Positions 28,575 to 39,611 of a DNA stretch of 64,000 nucleotides are shown one piece after another. Positions within the stretch are counted from its first letter, which is position 1. Each line of letters starts with the position of its first letter. The position numbers and the translations under genes are program-made. This stretch comes from Caecitellus pseudoparvulus (lineage: Eukaryota; Bigyra: Bicosoecida): assembly GCA_965644315.1 (NCBI GenBank), contig CBFFRQ010000069.1, positions 1,054,001-1,118,000 of the forward strand. Reading direction: 5' to 3'. The notes beneath the pieces are model-generated. The model worked only from the letters and a program-made list of their open reading frames with translations, had not been told where the DNA came from and did not search any database.

Positions 28575-31301
28575 ATGGCGTCTCACACGGCAGCGGGTGC
28601 CAGCCACGCAGGCACTGTTGTGGTCGTCGGCGCTGGCCTCGCTGGCATGACTGCAGCCATCACGGCGGCCGAGGCAGACCCTTCAGTGCATGTCATTGTG
28701 TACGATAAAGAGCCCCACTTGGGAGGCAACTCTGCGAAGGCCACCAGCGGCATGAACGCGGCAGGTGAGCTTGGCCTTGCGGAAGCACATGCGCTCATCA
28801 GCCGGACATCACACCAACTCCATTTTGCAGACACACCGACGCAGGCAGAGGCTGGCATTGACGATTCATTCGACGTCTTTGTCGATGACACCATGAAGAG
28901 TGGGCACGGTGAATGTGACTTTCCCCTCGTCGCCCAGCTCGTGAGCAGCAGCAAATCTGCGTGGCAGTTCATTGCGGAGCATGGTGAGCCGAGCTGAGCC
29001 ACCACGCCAACGCTGCACCCAGTCCTGGACCTCGTCCAAACGCACCCTCCTACAGGTGTACCATTGAAGGTTGTCTCACAGTGTGGGGGGCACACCAAGG
29101 CGAGGACTCACCGGTGCGCGCCGTCAGCTGACGGGAAGCCTGCACCTCCTGTGGGCTGGGCCATCACCTCAGCCCTGCGCAAGACCCTGGAAGGCATGCC
29201 CAATGTCACCATCCGAGCTGGGCACAAGGTCACGAACATTTTGACGTGTGGGGCCACCTCTGGCGCCCATGGCGGCGCTGTGGCAGGGCATGTGGCTGGC
29301 GTCCTGTCCAGCCCCGCTGCCAGCGTCGCGGAGGGAACGGAGGGTGCGCCAGACATGCAGCCTGCCCATGCAGTGGTACTTGCCACAGGCGGCTACGCGT
29401 ATGGCGAGGCTGCTGCCTCGCTCCTGCGCAGCCATGCGGCGCCAGGGGTGGCAGACCTCCCCACTACCAACGGGCACTGGGCGACAGGCGACGGCGTGTT
29501 GCTGGCACAGGGCGCAGGGGCGGCGGTGCGGGACATGCATGCAGTGCAGGTGCACCCGACGGGCCTGCTGTTGGCGACAGAGCCGCTGGCCCGCAACGTC
29601 ATTCTGGGGCCAGAGGCCCTGCGCGCCAGTGGCGCCATCCTGCTGTCCCCTGCCAGCTGCACCCGCTTCGCCAACGAGCTGGCCCGCCGGGATGACCTGT
29701 CCACAGCGCTGTATGCCGAGTGTGGCATGGACAGCACGGGCGCCGCCCTGGGGGATGCATCCGCACCCCAGCCCACTGAGGGCTGCCATGGTTCTTTCAC
29801 CGCCCGCCCAGCCCGTGCCATCATGCTGCTGAGCCAGGAGGCCGTGGACGCCTTCGGACCAAACTTCGGGTTCTATTGGAAAGCCAAGGGACTCTTCCAG
29901 CAGGTCCATGGTGTTGAGGGGCTGGTGGCATCCCTGAAGGAGGCAGGCGTCGCCTCCGCCTCTGTGGACGTGCTGACCTCGACTCTGCAGCAGTACGCCG
30001 ACGCAGCAGCCAGCGGGGAAGCGGATGCCACAGGCAAGGACCGGTTCCCGGCAGGCGCTTCCTTTGCGCCAGCTGGAGCGGATCAAGTGCTGTACTGGGG
30101 CTGGGCGGGCCCTGCCGTGCACTACACGATGGGCGGTGTGCTCGTCGACGCAGCTGCAAACGTGCTCACCACCAGCCACCCCAGCCGGTACTACGACCGC
30201 AAGGTGGCAGACTCGCCGCCCACATGGGCAGCTGATTCGCCTGCCTGGACACCCAGTGTGGGTGTTTCCGAGTCTGCCCGTGTGCACAGCGAGAGCAGCA
30301 CCGGTACGCCTGGCGCAACGCCCACCCCCCACATCGAGCTGCACCGCACGGCACTCCAGCGCCCCATTCCCGGGCTGCTGGCTGCAGGGGAGGTGACGGG
30401 CGGAGTGCATGGGCTGAACCGCCTTGCAGGGAACAGCCTGCTGGAATGCGTCGTGTTCGGCCGCCTGGCAGGGTCGGGCGCCGCCTCCATCATCACCCAG
30501 CGCGGGCAGCCTGCAGTGAGCAAGGAAACGTGGCAGCCCTTGCGCCTGCGGCAGAAGCAGCTGGTGGCGCCTCAGCAGTGGATCTTCCGCTTCGACCTGC
30601 CGTCACCGCTGCACACGCTGGCCAAGGACAGCGAGGGGCGGGAGGGGGGCGCCACTGGCAAGTACATCAAGGTGCGGGCGAACTTGGAAGGCAAGGATGT
30701 CGTGCGGTGCTACTCGCCAGCATCGCGCCTGGGCGCGCAGGGGTATGTGGACCTGCTGCTCAAGATCGATGACGACGCCCCCCCCGGCAGCATGACTGGG
30801 CACATGGCAGGCATGTCTCCCGGCAGCACCCTGGAGTTCTCAGGGCTGCACGGGGACCTGGCCCTGGACTTCCGACGCCTGCCTGGTGCAGACGGCTTGG
30901 CTGGCAAGCGCAAGCTGGCCCTCGTCGCCGGCGGCACCGGCATCAGCCCCATGCTGGGCATCATCCGCTCCGTGCTGTACCACGACCGGCGTGACTTGGA
31001 GGTCACCCTGGCCTACGGCTCCAACGCACCCAATGCCTTCGCCTTCATGCCCCAGCTGCAAGCGGCAGCAGAAGCCTTCCCCAGCCTGTCCATTGCGACG
31101 ACGGTGGACTCTGCGGGGGGGGATGCCGCCTACAAGGGCCGGGTGGGGTACATGGATGCGGCGTTCTTGAAGGATGCCCTGCCACCGCCAGCCTCGGACG
31201 TGCTGGTGGTGCTGTGTGGGCCTTGGAAAATGTGCCAGGTGCTCAAAGGCGTCCTGGCTGAGCTGGGGTACTTGGGGGACCAGCTGTACAGCTACATGTG
31301 A
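28575..31301 (+). CDS. FRD: NADH-dependent fumarate reductase-type flavoprotein fused to cytochrome b5 reductase-like module
   Basis: Three exons (28575-28764, 28831-28983, 29056-31301) encode 862 residues. The N-terminus has an FAD Rossmann motif (VVVVGAGLAGMTAA). GGNSAKATSGMNAA, GGHTKARTHR, HPTGLLLATE and GLNRLAGNSLLECVVFGRLAG follow, as in soluble fumarate reductases. The C-terminal 260 residues form a ferredoxin-reductase/b5-reductase module: RCYSPAS (FAD), ALVAGGTGISPMLG (NAD) and VVLCGPWKMC. NADH electrons would pass through this module to reduce fumarate to succinate, re-oxidising NADH when oxygen is low. The domain order is that of kinetoplastid NADH-FRD but without their N-terminal ApbE-like domain. 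Both introns lie in the first 115 codons. No clear targeting peptide is seen. Confidence 0.9.
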
Positions 31302-31339
31302 CGCAATGCAGGCTGCATTCAACCACAACAGCCCCCGAC

Positions 31340-33277
31340 TCAGGACCTGGAGTGGTACACTGACGCTGGGAAGTCTGCACCCATGGCGGTGGCAAAGGCC
31401 ACGAGCCAACGACGGTACCAGGGCTGCAGGCACTCCGGCACGCCCGGCAGGTCGACCCAGTCAGAAAATCGCCACATGCTGCCAGGCTTCTCGACGCCAG
31501 GCGGCAGGCAGGTCAAGTGCACAGAGTAGTACCAGTCGTGCTGGGCGGGGCGGGAGCCGCGGCCCTTGCCGCTGACGCACGCACACTCCGTGGGCAGGTA
31601 GTCGTACGTGGCATTCAGCATGTGCCACACTCGTCCAGGGGGTGCGCCCACCTCCTCCGCCAGGGAATCCTGCAAGTTTGCATCGCCTGCCGCGGCGTGC
31701 CAGTACCCATCCACCATGGCGGCGGGGTCGAGCGGGAGGGTGGTGGTGTCCTCAGGGCCGCCTAGCGCGACACCGGAGGAGTATGGGAGCCAGGGTCGCC
31801 CGTCCCCTGCTTCGTCGTACAGGTGTTTGATTGCGCCTTGGCTCTGCCGCGGGCAGATGGCCTTGGGCATGCCCGGCCAGGGTGGCGCCTGGGGGGGGTT
31901 GGCGAAGACGGACAGCACCACGCTCATGTCGCCGTACTGCCAGGATTTCTCCTCGTACTTGAGCTTCACCAGGGGGCTCTCCCGGGAAATGGCTGCCTCC
32001 ATCTGGGCCATGCGCGCTGAAGAAGGCTGGATGACCCAGAAACCCCCTGAGATCTTTGGCGCCGAGTTGGCGTTGCAGCACTCCTGTGTGAAGGCCGCCG
32101 TGAGCTCGGGGTAGAACAGCAGGTGGTCCAGGTTCCGCATGACGAAGACGTCGGAGTCCAGCCACAGGATCTTGTCGTAGTGCGTCATGTTGAAGACTGA
32201 GAGCTTGTTGAGGGCCATGCCCCACCACAGCTGCGAGCCGCCTGGGATATTCACGGATTTTAAGCCATTCCCGTGGTGGGCCAGGGGTGGCATGAGGTGC
32301 AGCTTCACGCCCAGGCGGTGCATGGCCCGGAGGAAGACCTGGGAAATCACCAGGTCTGGTCGGTGAGGGTGCGTGGATGCGCACTTGCCTCCCGGGATGC
32401 GGCCCTCTCGGCAGTCGGCACTGCCGACGCCCCCCCCGAACATCATCACCACAATGTCAATGCCAGGGCAGGTGCCGACATCTCGCAGACTCTGCAGCAG
32501 CCCAAGGGCCATGCGGGCGGCGTTGTCGCCTGTGGCCATCGTGACGATGGCGTGCCGGGCGTGGAAGGCGCTGCACTTGTCCGCGTAGTCTGGCGAGGAA
32601 GGGTCAGGGCGCCCCTCAGGCATAGTGCGGTTGAGGTAGGCTTCGTCCTCGGCACGGGACGCAGGCATGGGTGGCTCGCGTCGGGCGCTGTCTGGCAGGC
32701 GGAAGGGGATGTGCGAGATGTTTGAGAGGGGCGCCATGGAGGGCGCTGGCGGCACAGACTTGGACGCTGAGCGGTCCACTTTGACCAGGGACCTTGCGGG
32801 TACGCCCTTTTCCACCAACCAAGCAGCTGCCTGTGCCTGTGTCCACTCGAAGGACCCCGCCTCGGGCACCTCACCAGGCTCCCACACTGCCATTGCTGGG
32901 CTGGGTGTCGAGCTCGGAGCAGCAGTTGAGGGGGATGGTGAGCCGGACACTGTAGGTTGTGGGCTCTGAGTCGTACTCGAAGATGGCTTCGCGACCTCCA
33001 CAGACGCAGGGGTGCTGTGTGGCTTGACTGAGGCTTGAACGGGTGCTTTGACGCGTTTCGCTGGCGTTCCATCACTCGGCAAGCCACGGATGGCACCGGC
33101 GCTGCCTGCGGCAGTGGAATCATTGCGCAGCCCCATCCTAGCCCTTACAACTGCTCCATCTTCAGCAAAGTGTGTCGCCAGCAGGGCTCCAGACAACCAG
33201 CTCACGTAGAAAGACAGGAGGATTGCGCCGGCACACTTGATGCCTGCTGCACCGCACGCGCTTGCCCTGGCAGGCAT
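31340..33277 (-). CDS. GT8-like glycosyltransferase, type II membrane protein
   Basis: 645 residues from the ATG at 33277. A short N-terminal tail is followed by a signal anchor (GAILLSFYVSWLSGALLATHF), then a long Ser/Pro/Thr stem. The catalytic domain has IVTMATGDNAARMALGLLQS and the DxD-type metal motif KILWLDSDVFVMRNLDHLLFY (about residue 375), the arrangement of family GT8 (glycogenin, galactinol synthase and xylan glucuronosyltransferase relatives). A Golgi-lumen location with retaining chemistry and a nucleotide-sugar donor is likely; donor and acceptor are unknown. NxS/T sites fit a secretory protein. The stop lies only 38 nt from the convergent fumarate reductase stop. Confidence 0.85.
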   Translation of the reverse strand: MPARASACGAAGIKCAGAILLSFYVSWLSGALLATHFAEDGAVVRARMGLRNDSTAAGSAGAIRGLPSDGTPAKRVKAPVQASVKPHSTPASVEVAKPSSSTTQSPQPTVSGSPSPSTAAPSSTPSPAMAVWEPGEVPEAGSFEWTQAQAAAWLVEKGVPARSLVKVDRSASKSVPPAPSMAPLSNISHIPFRLPDSARREPPMPASRAEDEAYLNRTMPEGRPDPSSPDYADKCSAFHARHAIVTMATGDNAARMALGLLQSLRDVGTCPGIDIVVMMFGGGVGSADCREGRIPGGKCASTHPHRPDLVISQVFLRAMHRLGVKLHLMPPLAHHGNGLKSVNIPGGSQLWWGMALNKLSVFNMTHYDKILWLDSDVFVMRNLDHLLFYPELTAAFTQECCNANSAPKISGGFWVIQPSSARMAQMEAAISRESPLVKLKYEEKSWQYGDMSVVLSVFANPPQAPPWPGMPKAICPRQSQGAIKHLYDEAGDGRPWLPYSSGVALGGPEDTTTLPLDPAAMVDGYWHAAAGDANLQDSLAEEVGAPPGRVWHMLNATYDYLPTECACVSGKGRGSRPAQHDWYYSVHLTCLPPGVEKPGSMWRFSDWVDLPGVPECLQPWYRRWLVAFATAMGADFPASVYHSRS

Positions 33278-33412
33278 GCCACGTGTTCCTGTGGCGCCAC
33301 CTGCACTCCGCAGCAAAGCACCTGCCCTGCGTGCGAGGAGCAGGATCACATCAAACCCTGGTGGTGGCTGTGGCCTTGCCCATTGTGTACATTGCTTGGA
33401 AATGCGGGCTGC

Positions 33413-36400
33413 CTACTGCAGCACGCGCAACGCTTCCGGGTCAAGGCTGCGCAGCAGGCAATCCATGCCAGCCGAGCCCACGGAGCTCCTCACAGCTTGC
33501 AACTGGGACAGCAGCACTTCCCGCACGTCAGCAGCCACAGCCACATCTCGCTGCCACACCTCTTGCTGGCGCAGGCCGAAGGGGGTGGAGGGGGGCGCGT
33601 CCCCCACGCCTGCCGTTGCCGCTCGCAGGGCTGCTGGCATCTTGCCCCTCCCAGACGCACCCTTGAGGCCTGGTGAGCCAGAGACGCCCGGGAGGTACAG
33701 CTCTGCCGCGGGAGTCATGTGCAAGGCGTTGTAGAGGCCAGTCACGCACACCACCGTGCCTTCCAGCCGGGCTGCGAAGTCATCCCACGCTCCCAGTGAG
33801 CCAGGTCGAGGCGATGAGCCGGGGGCAGGGGGCGCCCACTGCTGTGGGAAGGAGCCGGCACTGGACACGCAGGCGCTGGCCAAGAGCGGCAGTGCAGAGG
33901 ACATGGCCAGAGCCCACAGCTTCCTGCGCCAGGGGCCAGTGGCCTGCGTCTGCGCATTGTCCCACGAGTCCAGCCACGCGTCCAGGAGGCAGTTGAGGGT
34001 GGCCACACCAGACCCGTCAGCTGCCAGAGGGATGGGCAGGTGGCAGGAGCCCCCCGGCAGGGAAAGCTTGACGATGAGGCAGGAGTCCTCTGAAGGCGAC
34101 GCGAAGCCTCTGCCGGGGGGTGTCTTGCCCGACTGCCGGCTGGAGCCTGGTGAGGACAGCACCTTGGAAGCCCCCGAGCGCACCGCAGCCACCTGCTCGC
34201 CCTCAAACTCCCGCACGAGGGCACATGTGGCATCCTGGTGCAGCACAAAGCACCGTGCCAGCACGGACAGGTATGCCACACGCGTGACGCCTGGCTCAGT
34301 GCTGTCCTGGGCGCCCAGCAGACACCGCCCGAGAGCTGGCTTGAGCGCGTCAAAGATGCCCAACGCGTCGCCGCCGCTGCTGCTGCTGGTAGCGCCCTGT
34401 GGCGTCAGCAGCGTCAGGCTCTGCTCCAGGGCCTTGCACAGGGCATGCGTCCCCCGCCGGTTGGTGGTGCCAACGAGGCTGGCGAAGAGGCGCTGCAGGG
34501 AGCCCATCGTGCCTGGTTGGCTGGCCCACGTGTCCCCGCCCAGCAGCAGGTACCCAGTGTACACCTGCATCATGGCCGGTGTGTCCTTGTTGTCGGCGGC
34601 TGCCAGAGGCGGCAAGAACTCCCACAGGGCGTGCAGCTGTGCCGTGTACTGTGGCGCCGACTCCAGCATGGCGCCCCACAAGGGCAGGGCATCCTCGCTG
34701 AGCGTGAGGGCGTGCCCGCCCTGTCCTGTGTGCAGCGCTTCTGCCAGCATGGGCACCGCAACGGGGTGCAGCTCCAGGCTGTCAGCGCCTGCCGCATGCA
34801 CGATCTGCTCCAGCACTGACAGCACCTCCTTCCGCACAGGCACTGTGTCAGCGAGGGCTTGCCACAGTGCCGGCAGAGGCGGCACCACCGTGCGTGCGAC
34901 AGCTCGCCGCTCCTCGGTGTTCAGCCGCTTTAGCAGCTCCGTCAAGGTCTCCATGCCCTCCAGCAGGCGCTGCAGCCCCCGCGACACAGTCACCTCCAGC
35001 AACAGGCTCTCGATGGTGCGCAGCATGTACGGGTGGAAGGCGGGGCAGACGAGGCGGTCGCCCTCCAGCAGGTTGCGCAGGGCAGCCCGTGACGCGCTGC
35101 GGAGGACCGAGTCCGGGCTGCGCAGGGTGGCAGCCAGGGCCGCGAAGATGTCGGGCTTGGCGGCGTCCGGCATCTCATAGCACGTGATGAGCCACAACAC
35201 CCGCCGCAGCACTGCCCGGTGCGCCAGGGGCAGGCTGCACTCGGTTTGGCTCAACTCAGCTGAGGGCAGGGCCAAGCTGGGCTCCGCGCCGGCTCCAGGT
35301 GGGGGAGGTGGCGACGAGGATCCCAGCGCCGCCCCACCCATGTGCACAGACACCGCACCTGCCTTGCCTGCTGCCTGCAAGATGCCCTGCAGGGATGCCG
35401 CGAACCAGGCGTGCACGTCCAGGGACCCCTGTAGGGCAAAGCTGAGGGTGCCAGCCGCCTGGTACGCGCCATCCAGCTGGAGGAAGGCGCCGTCCAGGGA
35501 CGTGCAGCCGTCTGCAGCAGAGCCCGCGCCCGACAGCTCCCGCACACGGCCTTCCGCGAGGCTGATCATGCCCACGATGCGGGGCGTGACGTGGCTGGCC
35601 ATGAGCGGTTCCATGACCAGCGCCTGCAGGACATCCAGCGCCGCTGCAGCGACGCTGCTGGCTGGCGTCTCGGCGGCAGACCTGTCCAGGAACTCCCTGG
35701 GGGAGTCGGACCACAAGTGCACTTCACCTACCCGTGGCGGCACACATGAGGACAGCAGAAACTCCACCAACAGCTGCGCACGGGAGGGGCAGTCACTGGC
35801 AGAGCCAGCCATGCCGCCAGCAGGCCCCGACCCAGGCGACAGCATAAAACGCACGAACGCGTGGCCTGCTTCTTGCGCCGCAGCCGGCACCACATGCACG
35901 GTGCCGGCAGACGTCGGGATGCGCGTCAAGCCGGCGCTGCCGCCCCCCGCCTCCATGGACGTCAGGCCGCCCACAGCCGACACGCTGGGGTCGATGTCTG
36001 GTGAGCTTGCCTGCGGCCCCGCCGCCAACTCTGCTTCAGTGGTTGGGTATGTGAACTGGGCGCAGGACGCTGCGTTGCTGAGCAGCTGCAGGGCTGGCAG
36101 CGCCAAAACCCGGTGGCGGTGCACGACGAAATGGGTACCCTGCTGCCGCTGCACGCTGCATGGCAGCACCTGCAACGCCCACTCCAGCATCGCCAGCATG
36201 CTGCCTCGCAGAGGCACTGGGTGGCGCTGCAGCGCCAGGTGCAGCGTGCGCGCCCAGCGCTGCATGAGATTCTGGCACAGCTGCACAGCTCCCTCGATGG
36301 GCGGCGTGTGGGCAGCGGGACCACCCAGAGCCAAACTCTCTTGTGCGTCGGCTTGGGTTGGGTCCGCGTCAGGCGCAGGCGTTGGCAGGAGGGGCTCCAA

Positions 36401-37299
36401 ATGCTGCGCAACGCTCTGGCTCCACCCCTGCACGACTGACAGGTACTCGCGCGCTGCCGCCGACGCAGCGAGCTCTGCGCTGCCGTTGCGCAGCAGGTGA
36501 CAGGCAATCTTGCTTGCCCAGCGCAAGATGATTGCCGTCGGCCGCAGTGCAGTGGCAGCGCCCTCTGCGGCCGACGAGTTGCCTGACCGGGCTGCGTCAG
36601 CAAGCGTTGCGAGGTGCCCCAGACACACCTCTGCGAACTTAGCCGCAAGCTGCGCAACGGTCAAGAAAAGCTTCGACGCAATGTCGAAAAAAGCCCTCTT
36701 CCGACTGGACACCTTGCCTGCGCCCAGGCGCTTTACAATGGCGTGCAGGGTGTGCAGCACTCGCGGAGCGGTAGCTTCCGAGGCAGCGTCCAGCTGCGCG
36801 AGCAAAGTGGGGAACAAGGCGCTCCACTTCGAAGGCCAGTCGGCCCAGGCAATGTCCGCTGCAATGGTGGCCACTTGACTCGCCATGCCATCCACAGGCT
36901 CGTGGATGTGGGCCAAGAGTGCCTCCTTCACAGCAGCACGGTCTGCATCGGGCACCGGCTGCACAGATGCCCCGCGCCCCGAGACCCAGTTGTGCTGCAC
37001 AGCGTTCTTGATGCACACAGCCGCGAACTGGCGGGTGCCTTTGTCGTACTGTTGGTGGAGTTGGACGATGCCCTGTCATGCGGGTGGAGAAGGGGGGTGG
37101 CGTTCATGCAGGTATGCGCAGCAGCGCCAGGCAGCTCCAGCCTCACCATGCACAAAGTCAGGAAGCCGGGCACGGGCAAACAGGAATTCACGGCCTTGGC
37201 CGCTTCGCGCTGGGTGGCAGCATTTTGTGACTGGGCAAACAGCGACAGCACGCCCTGCAGGTCTGCAGCTGTGAACTGAGACGGCACTGAGAAAGCCAT
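33413..37299 (-). CDS. IPO11: Importin-11/Kap120-type karyopherin-beta
   Basis: Two exons (37299-37147, 37072-33413) encode 1270 residues. Importin-11 carries ubiquitin-conjugating enzymes and other cargo into the nucleus with Ran-GTP. The N-terminal importin-beta segment is rebuilt by splicing: PGFLTLCMGIVQLHQQYDKG, then FAAVCIKNAVQHNW. HIHEPVDGMASQVATI, ADWPSKWSALFPTLLAQ and KRAFFDIASKLFLTV follow. The rest is alpha-helical HEAT repeats with Gly/Ser/Pro-rich insertions, which explain a length above the about 975 residues of animal homologues. The single intron is at codon 51. Assignment to importin-11 rather than another karyopherin rests on the N-terminal third. Confidence 0.85.
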
Positions 37300-37698
37300 G
37301 CTGTGTGCTGGAAGACGAGGCTCTCGCGAAACGCTCGCTGAACAGGACAGCACAAGCCTGCAGAGCTGCAGGCAACGTCGACGCGCTGGTCGCTGTGAGT
37401 GGCAAAGTTGGGACTCGGTGCGCGACCCTCGCGAGCTCGCCCTGCATGTGGGAGAGTCGGATTGTGCCTGGCAGCTGGCAAAGTGCGTGAAGCCTCCCCC
37501 TCGCCCAACCCACCCCCCAACTCAAAAGTGGACACGCACACACTTACTTCACAGAGATCCCGCCCGTTCGATTGCATTAAGTGACCCCATTTTCTCTGTG
37601 CAGGGCTCCTTTGCTGCCCCGTTTCGCCCCACGGGCGCCAACTGCAGCCAAATCGGGGAACTGGGCTGTGCTTTCGATTTCCGCACCTCTCCGGCAGC
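37300..37698. promoter_or_regulatory. Divergent intergenic region, importin-11 / GatB
   Basis: 399 nt between outward-facing starts. A pyrimidine tract ending TTTTCTCTGTGCAG (about 37590-37603) and a second acceptor-like CCGGCAG just before the GatB ATG suggest unmapped 5' UTR splicing of GatB. Confidence 0.4.
37677..37684 (+). promoter_or_regulatory. ATTTCCGC copy, GatB leader
   Basis: Sense-orientation copy of the recurrent 8-mer ending 15 nt before the GatB ATG and 13 nt before an acceptor-like CAG. Confidence 0.35.
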
Positions 37699-39573
37699 AT
37701 GCTTCGGTACGCTGTGGGGCAGTACCCGAACCTGGTAGTGCGGGCCCCCTCGCGGCTGTATGAAGCTGTGATTGGCATGGAGATTCATGCTCAAATTCGA
37801 CAGGCGACCAAGCTCATGTCCCCAGCGCCTGCCGCCAGTGACATTGACGCAGCTCCCAACAGCGCAGTGCACCCCATCGATGCAGCGTTCCCAGGCACCA
37901 TGCCGCGTCTGTCCAGAGCTTCTGTCGAGCAAGCAGTGCGCACTGGCCTGGCGATGGGGGGAGATGTGCAGCGTGTCTCGGCCTTTGATCGCAAGCACTA
38001 CTTCTACTCAGACCTCCCAGCCGGCTACCAAATCACTCAGTGGCAGCACCCCATCGTGCGCAACGGCGCCGTGGCCACCCGGGTACCGCTGCGAGATGCA
38101 CACACCGGGGCCAAGTCTGCCCAGGGCAGGTACGATGCCCTCGTGCGCCTGGAGCGCATCCAGCTGGAGCAGGACAGCGGTCGATCCGTGCACACGCTCT
38201 CGGCCAGCCGCACACTGGTGGATTTGAACAGGGCAGGGGCAGCACTGATGGAGATTGTGAGCCTGCCTGACATGCGCTCGCCAGACGAAGCTGGCGCCTT
38301 TGTGCGGGCAGTGGCGGCTCTCCTGCGCCACATCGGCACGTGCGACGGGCAGATGGAGAACGGCTCGCTTCGCGCAGACGTGAATGTGAGCGTGCGAGAG
38401 CTGGGGGCCGCTGACTATGGGGAGCGTGTGGAGATGAAGAACTTGAACAGTGTGCGCTCCGTGGAACGCGCAGTGGCCTTCGAAGTGGACCGGCAGGTGG
38501 CGGAGTATGAGACGGTGCCCCTCATCGCGCCCGTGGCTCTGCAGCCCCACCTCCTGCCACCGCCACACACCACCCACGATCTATCAGCGCTGCCGCTCTC
38601 TCCAGAAGTCCGCTCCAGCTACACACCCAGTGCCCCTGACATGGGTTGGGGTGCCGGGCAGGTGCAGCGCGAAACTCGCTCGTTTGACGCAGTCTCCGGC
38701 TCCACGGCACGCCTGCGTGGGAAGGAGGACGCCGTGGACTATAGATTCTTGCCGGAGGCTGACATTCCCCCGCTCATCCTGCCGCTGTCCTTCATTCGCG
38801 CCTGTGCCGCGTCCCTGCCTGCTCTGCCGGCCCAGCTGCAAGCCAAGTACGTTCAGGAGCACAGCTTGCGCAGCCAAGACGCCGAGGTCATTGTGGGCGA
38901 GCCAGGGGGCCCTGAATTCTTCGAAGCCATGCTGCAGCATGCCAAAGCTGCAGTCGTGCAAGGAGGCGCAGCCGTCGCCGTTCCGGCAGAGGTCAACCTT
39001 GCCCAGGCCTGTGCCAATTGGCTCACGTCTGAGCTGCTGGGCTACCTTCACGCAGAAGGCAAGGCGCTGGAGGTGGTGGCCCCTGCTGACATTGCAGACA
39101 TCGTGCTGTTAGTGGTTTCGGGGCAAGTCTCTGGCAAGATCGGCAAGGCAGTGCTGGACGAACTGCTGGCAAACCCTCCCCAAGGGAGCGACGCCGCCAC
39201 CCCCCTCGCCATCGTGCAGGCCAGAGGCTGGCAGCAGATCACGGACACGGCCCTCATTGATGCCCTGGCCTCTGCTGTCATCGCTGAGGACGTTGCTGGG
39301 GAAGACGCCGAGGCTGCGCTGGCCGCCTGGCCGGAGGCATGGCGTGTCGCCATCGCTGGCGACGCGAGCGCAGCCCCCCGCCGACGACGAGGCGCGCCCC
39401 GCAAGCGCCCCAAGAAAAGCGCTGTGCAGCAGTGGCTGGAAGGCAACACGCGCTCAGAAGGCGCCTTGGTGGGCAGGGCACTGGCGCTGACCAGCGGCAA
39501 AGCAGCCCCAGAGCTGGTCACGCAGGCACTGCGACGACAGCTCAGCGCCATGCGGGAGCAGGGCAGCGCCTGA
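37699..39573 (+). CDS. GATB: GatB, organellar Glu-tRNA(Gln)/Asp-tRNA(Asn) amidotransferase subunit B
   Basis: 624 residues, no intron within the frame. GatCAB amidates mischarged tRNA in mitochondria and plastids. GatB binds tRNA and activates the carboxylate as a phosphoester. Motifs are EAVIGMEIHAQI, FDRKHYFYSDLPAGYQITQ, RTLVDLNRAGAALMEIVS, MENGSLRADVNVSV and EMKNLNSVRSVERAV. The C-terminal YqeY-like tail ends RQLSAMREQG. It is longer than bacterial GatB (about 475) because of an inserted loop (about residues 270-310) and a basic insert (RRRRGAPRKRPKK). The N-terminal 25 residues could be a short targeting signal; an upstream exon is possible. Confidence 0.93.
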   Translation: MLRYAVGQYPNLVVRAPSRLYEAVIGMEIHAQIRQATKLMSPAPAASDIDAAPNSAVHPIDAAFPGTMPRLSRASVEQAVRTGLAMGGDVQRVSAFDRKHYFYSDLPAGYQITQWQHPIVRNGAVATRVPLRDAHTGAKSAQGRYDALVRLERIQLEQDSGRSVHTLSASRTLVDLNRAGAALMEIVSLPDMRSPDEAGAFVRAVAALLRHIGTCDGQMENGSLRADVNVSVRELGAADYGERVEMKNLNSVRSVERAVAFEVDRQVAEYETVPLIAPVALQPHLLPPPHTTHDLSALPLSPEVRSSYTPSAPDMGWGAGQVQRETRSFDAVSGSTARLRGKEDAVDYRFLPEADIPPLILPLSFIRACAASLPALPAQLQAKYVQEHSLRSQDAEVIVGEPGGPEFFEAMLQHAKAAVVQGGAAVAVPAEVNLAQACANWLTSELLGYLHAEGKALEVVAPADIADIVLLVVSGQVSGKIGKAVLDELLANPPQGSDAATPLAIVQARGWQQITDTALIDALASAVIAEDVAGEDAEAALAAWPEAWRVAIAGDASAAPRRRRGAPRKRPKKSAVQQWLEGNTRSEGALVGRALALTSGKAAPELVTQALRRQLSAMREQGSA

Positions 39574-39611
39574 CACCTCTCGCGGCGGCATGCATTGGCT
39601 GTGGACTGCGT

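Noticed and set aside
33756-36500. Plus-strand frames of 438-474 codons opposite importin-11
   Set aside because: Ser/Arg/Thr-rich translation typical of an antisense frame; the sense strand carries HEAT-type helices.
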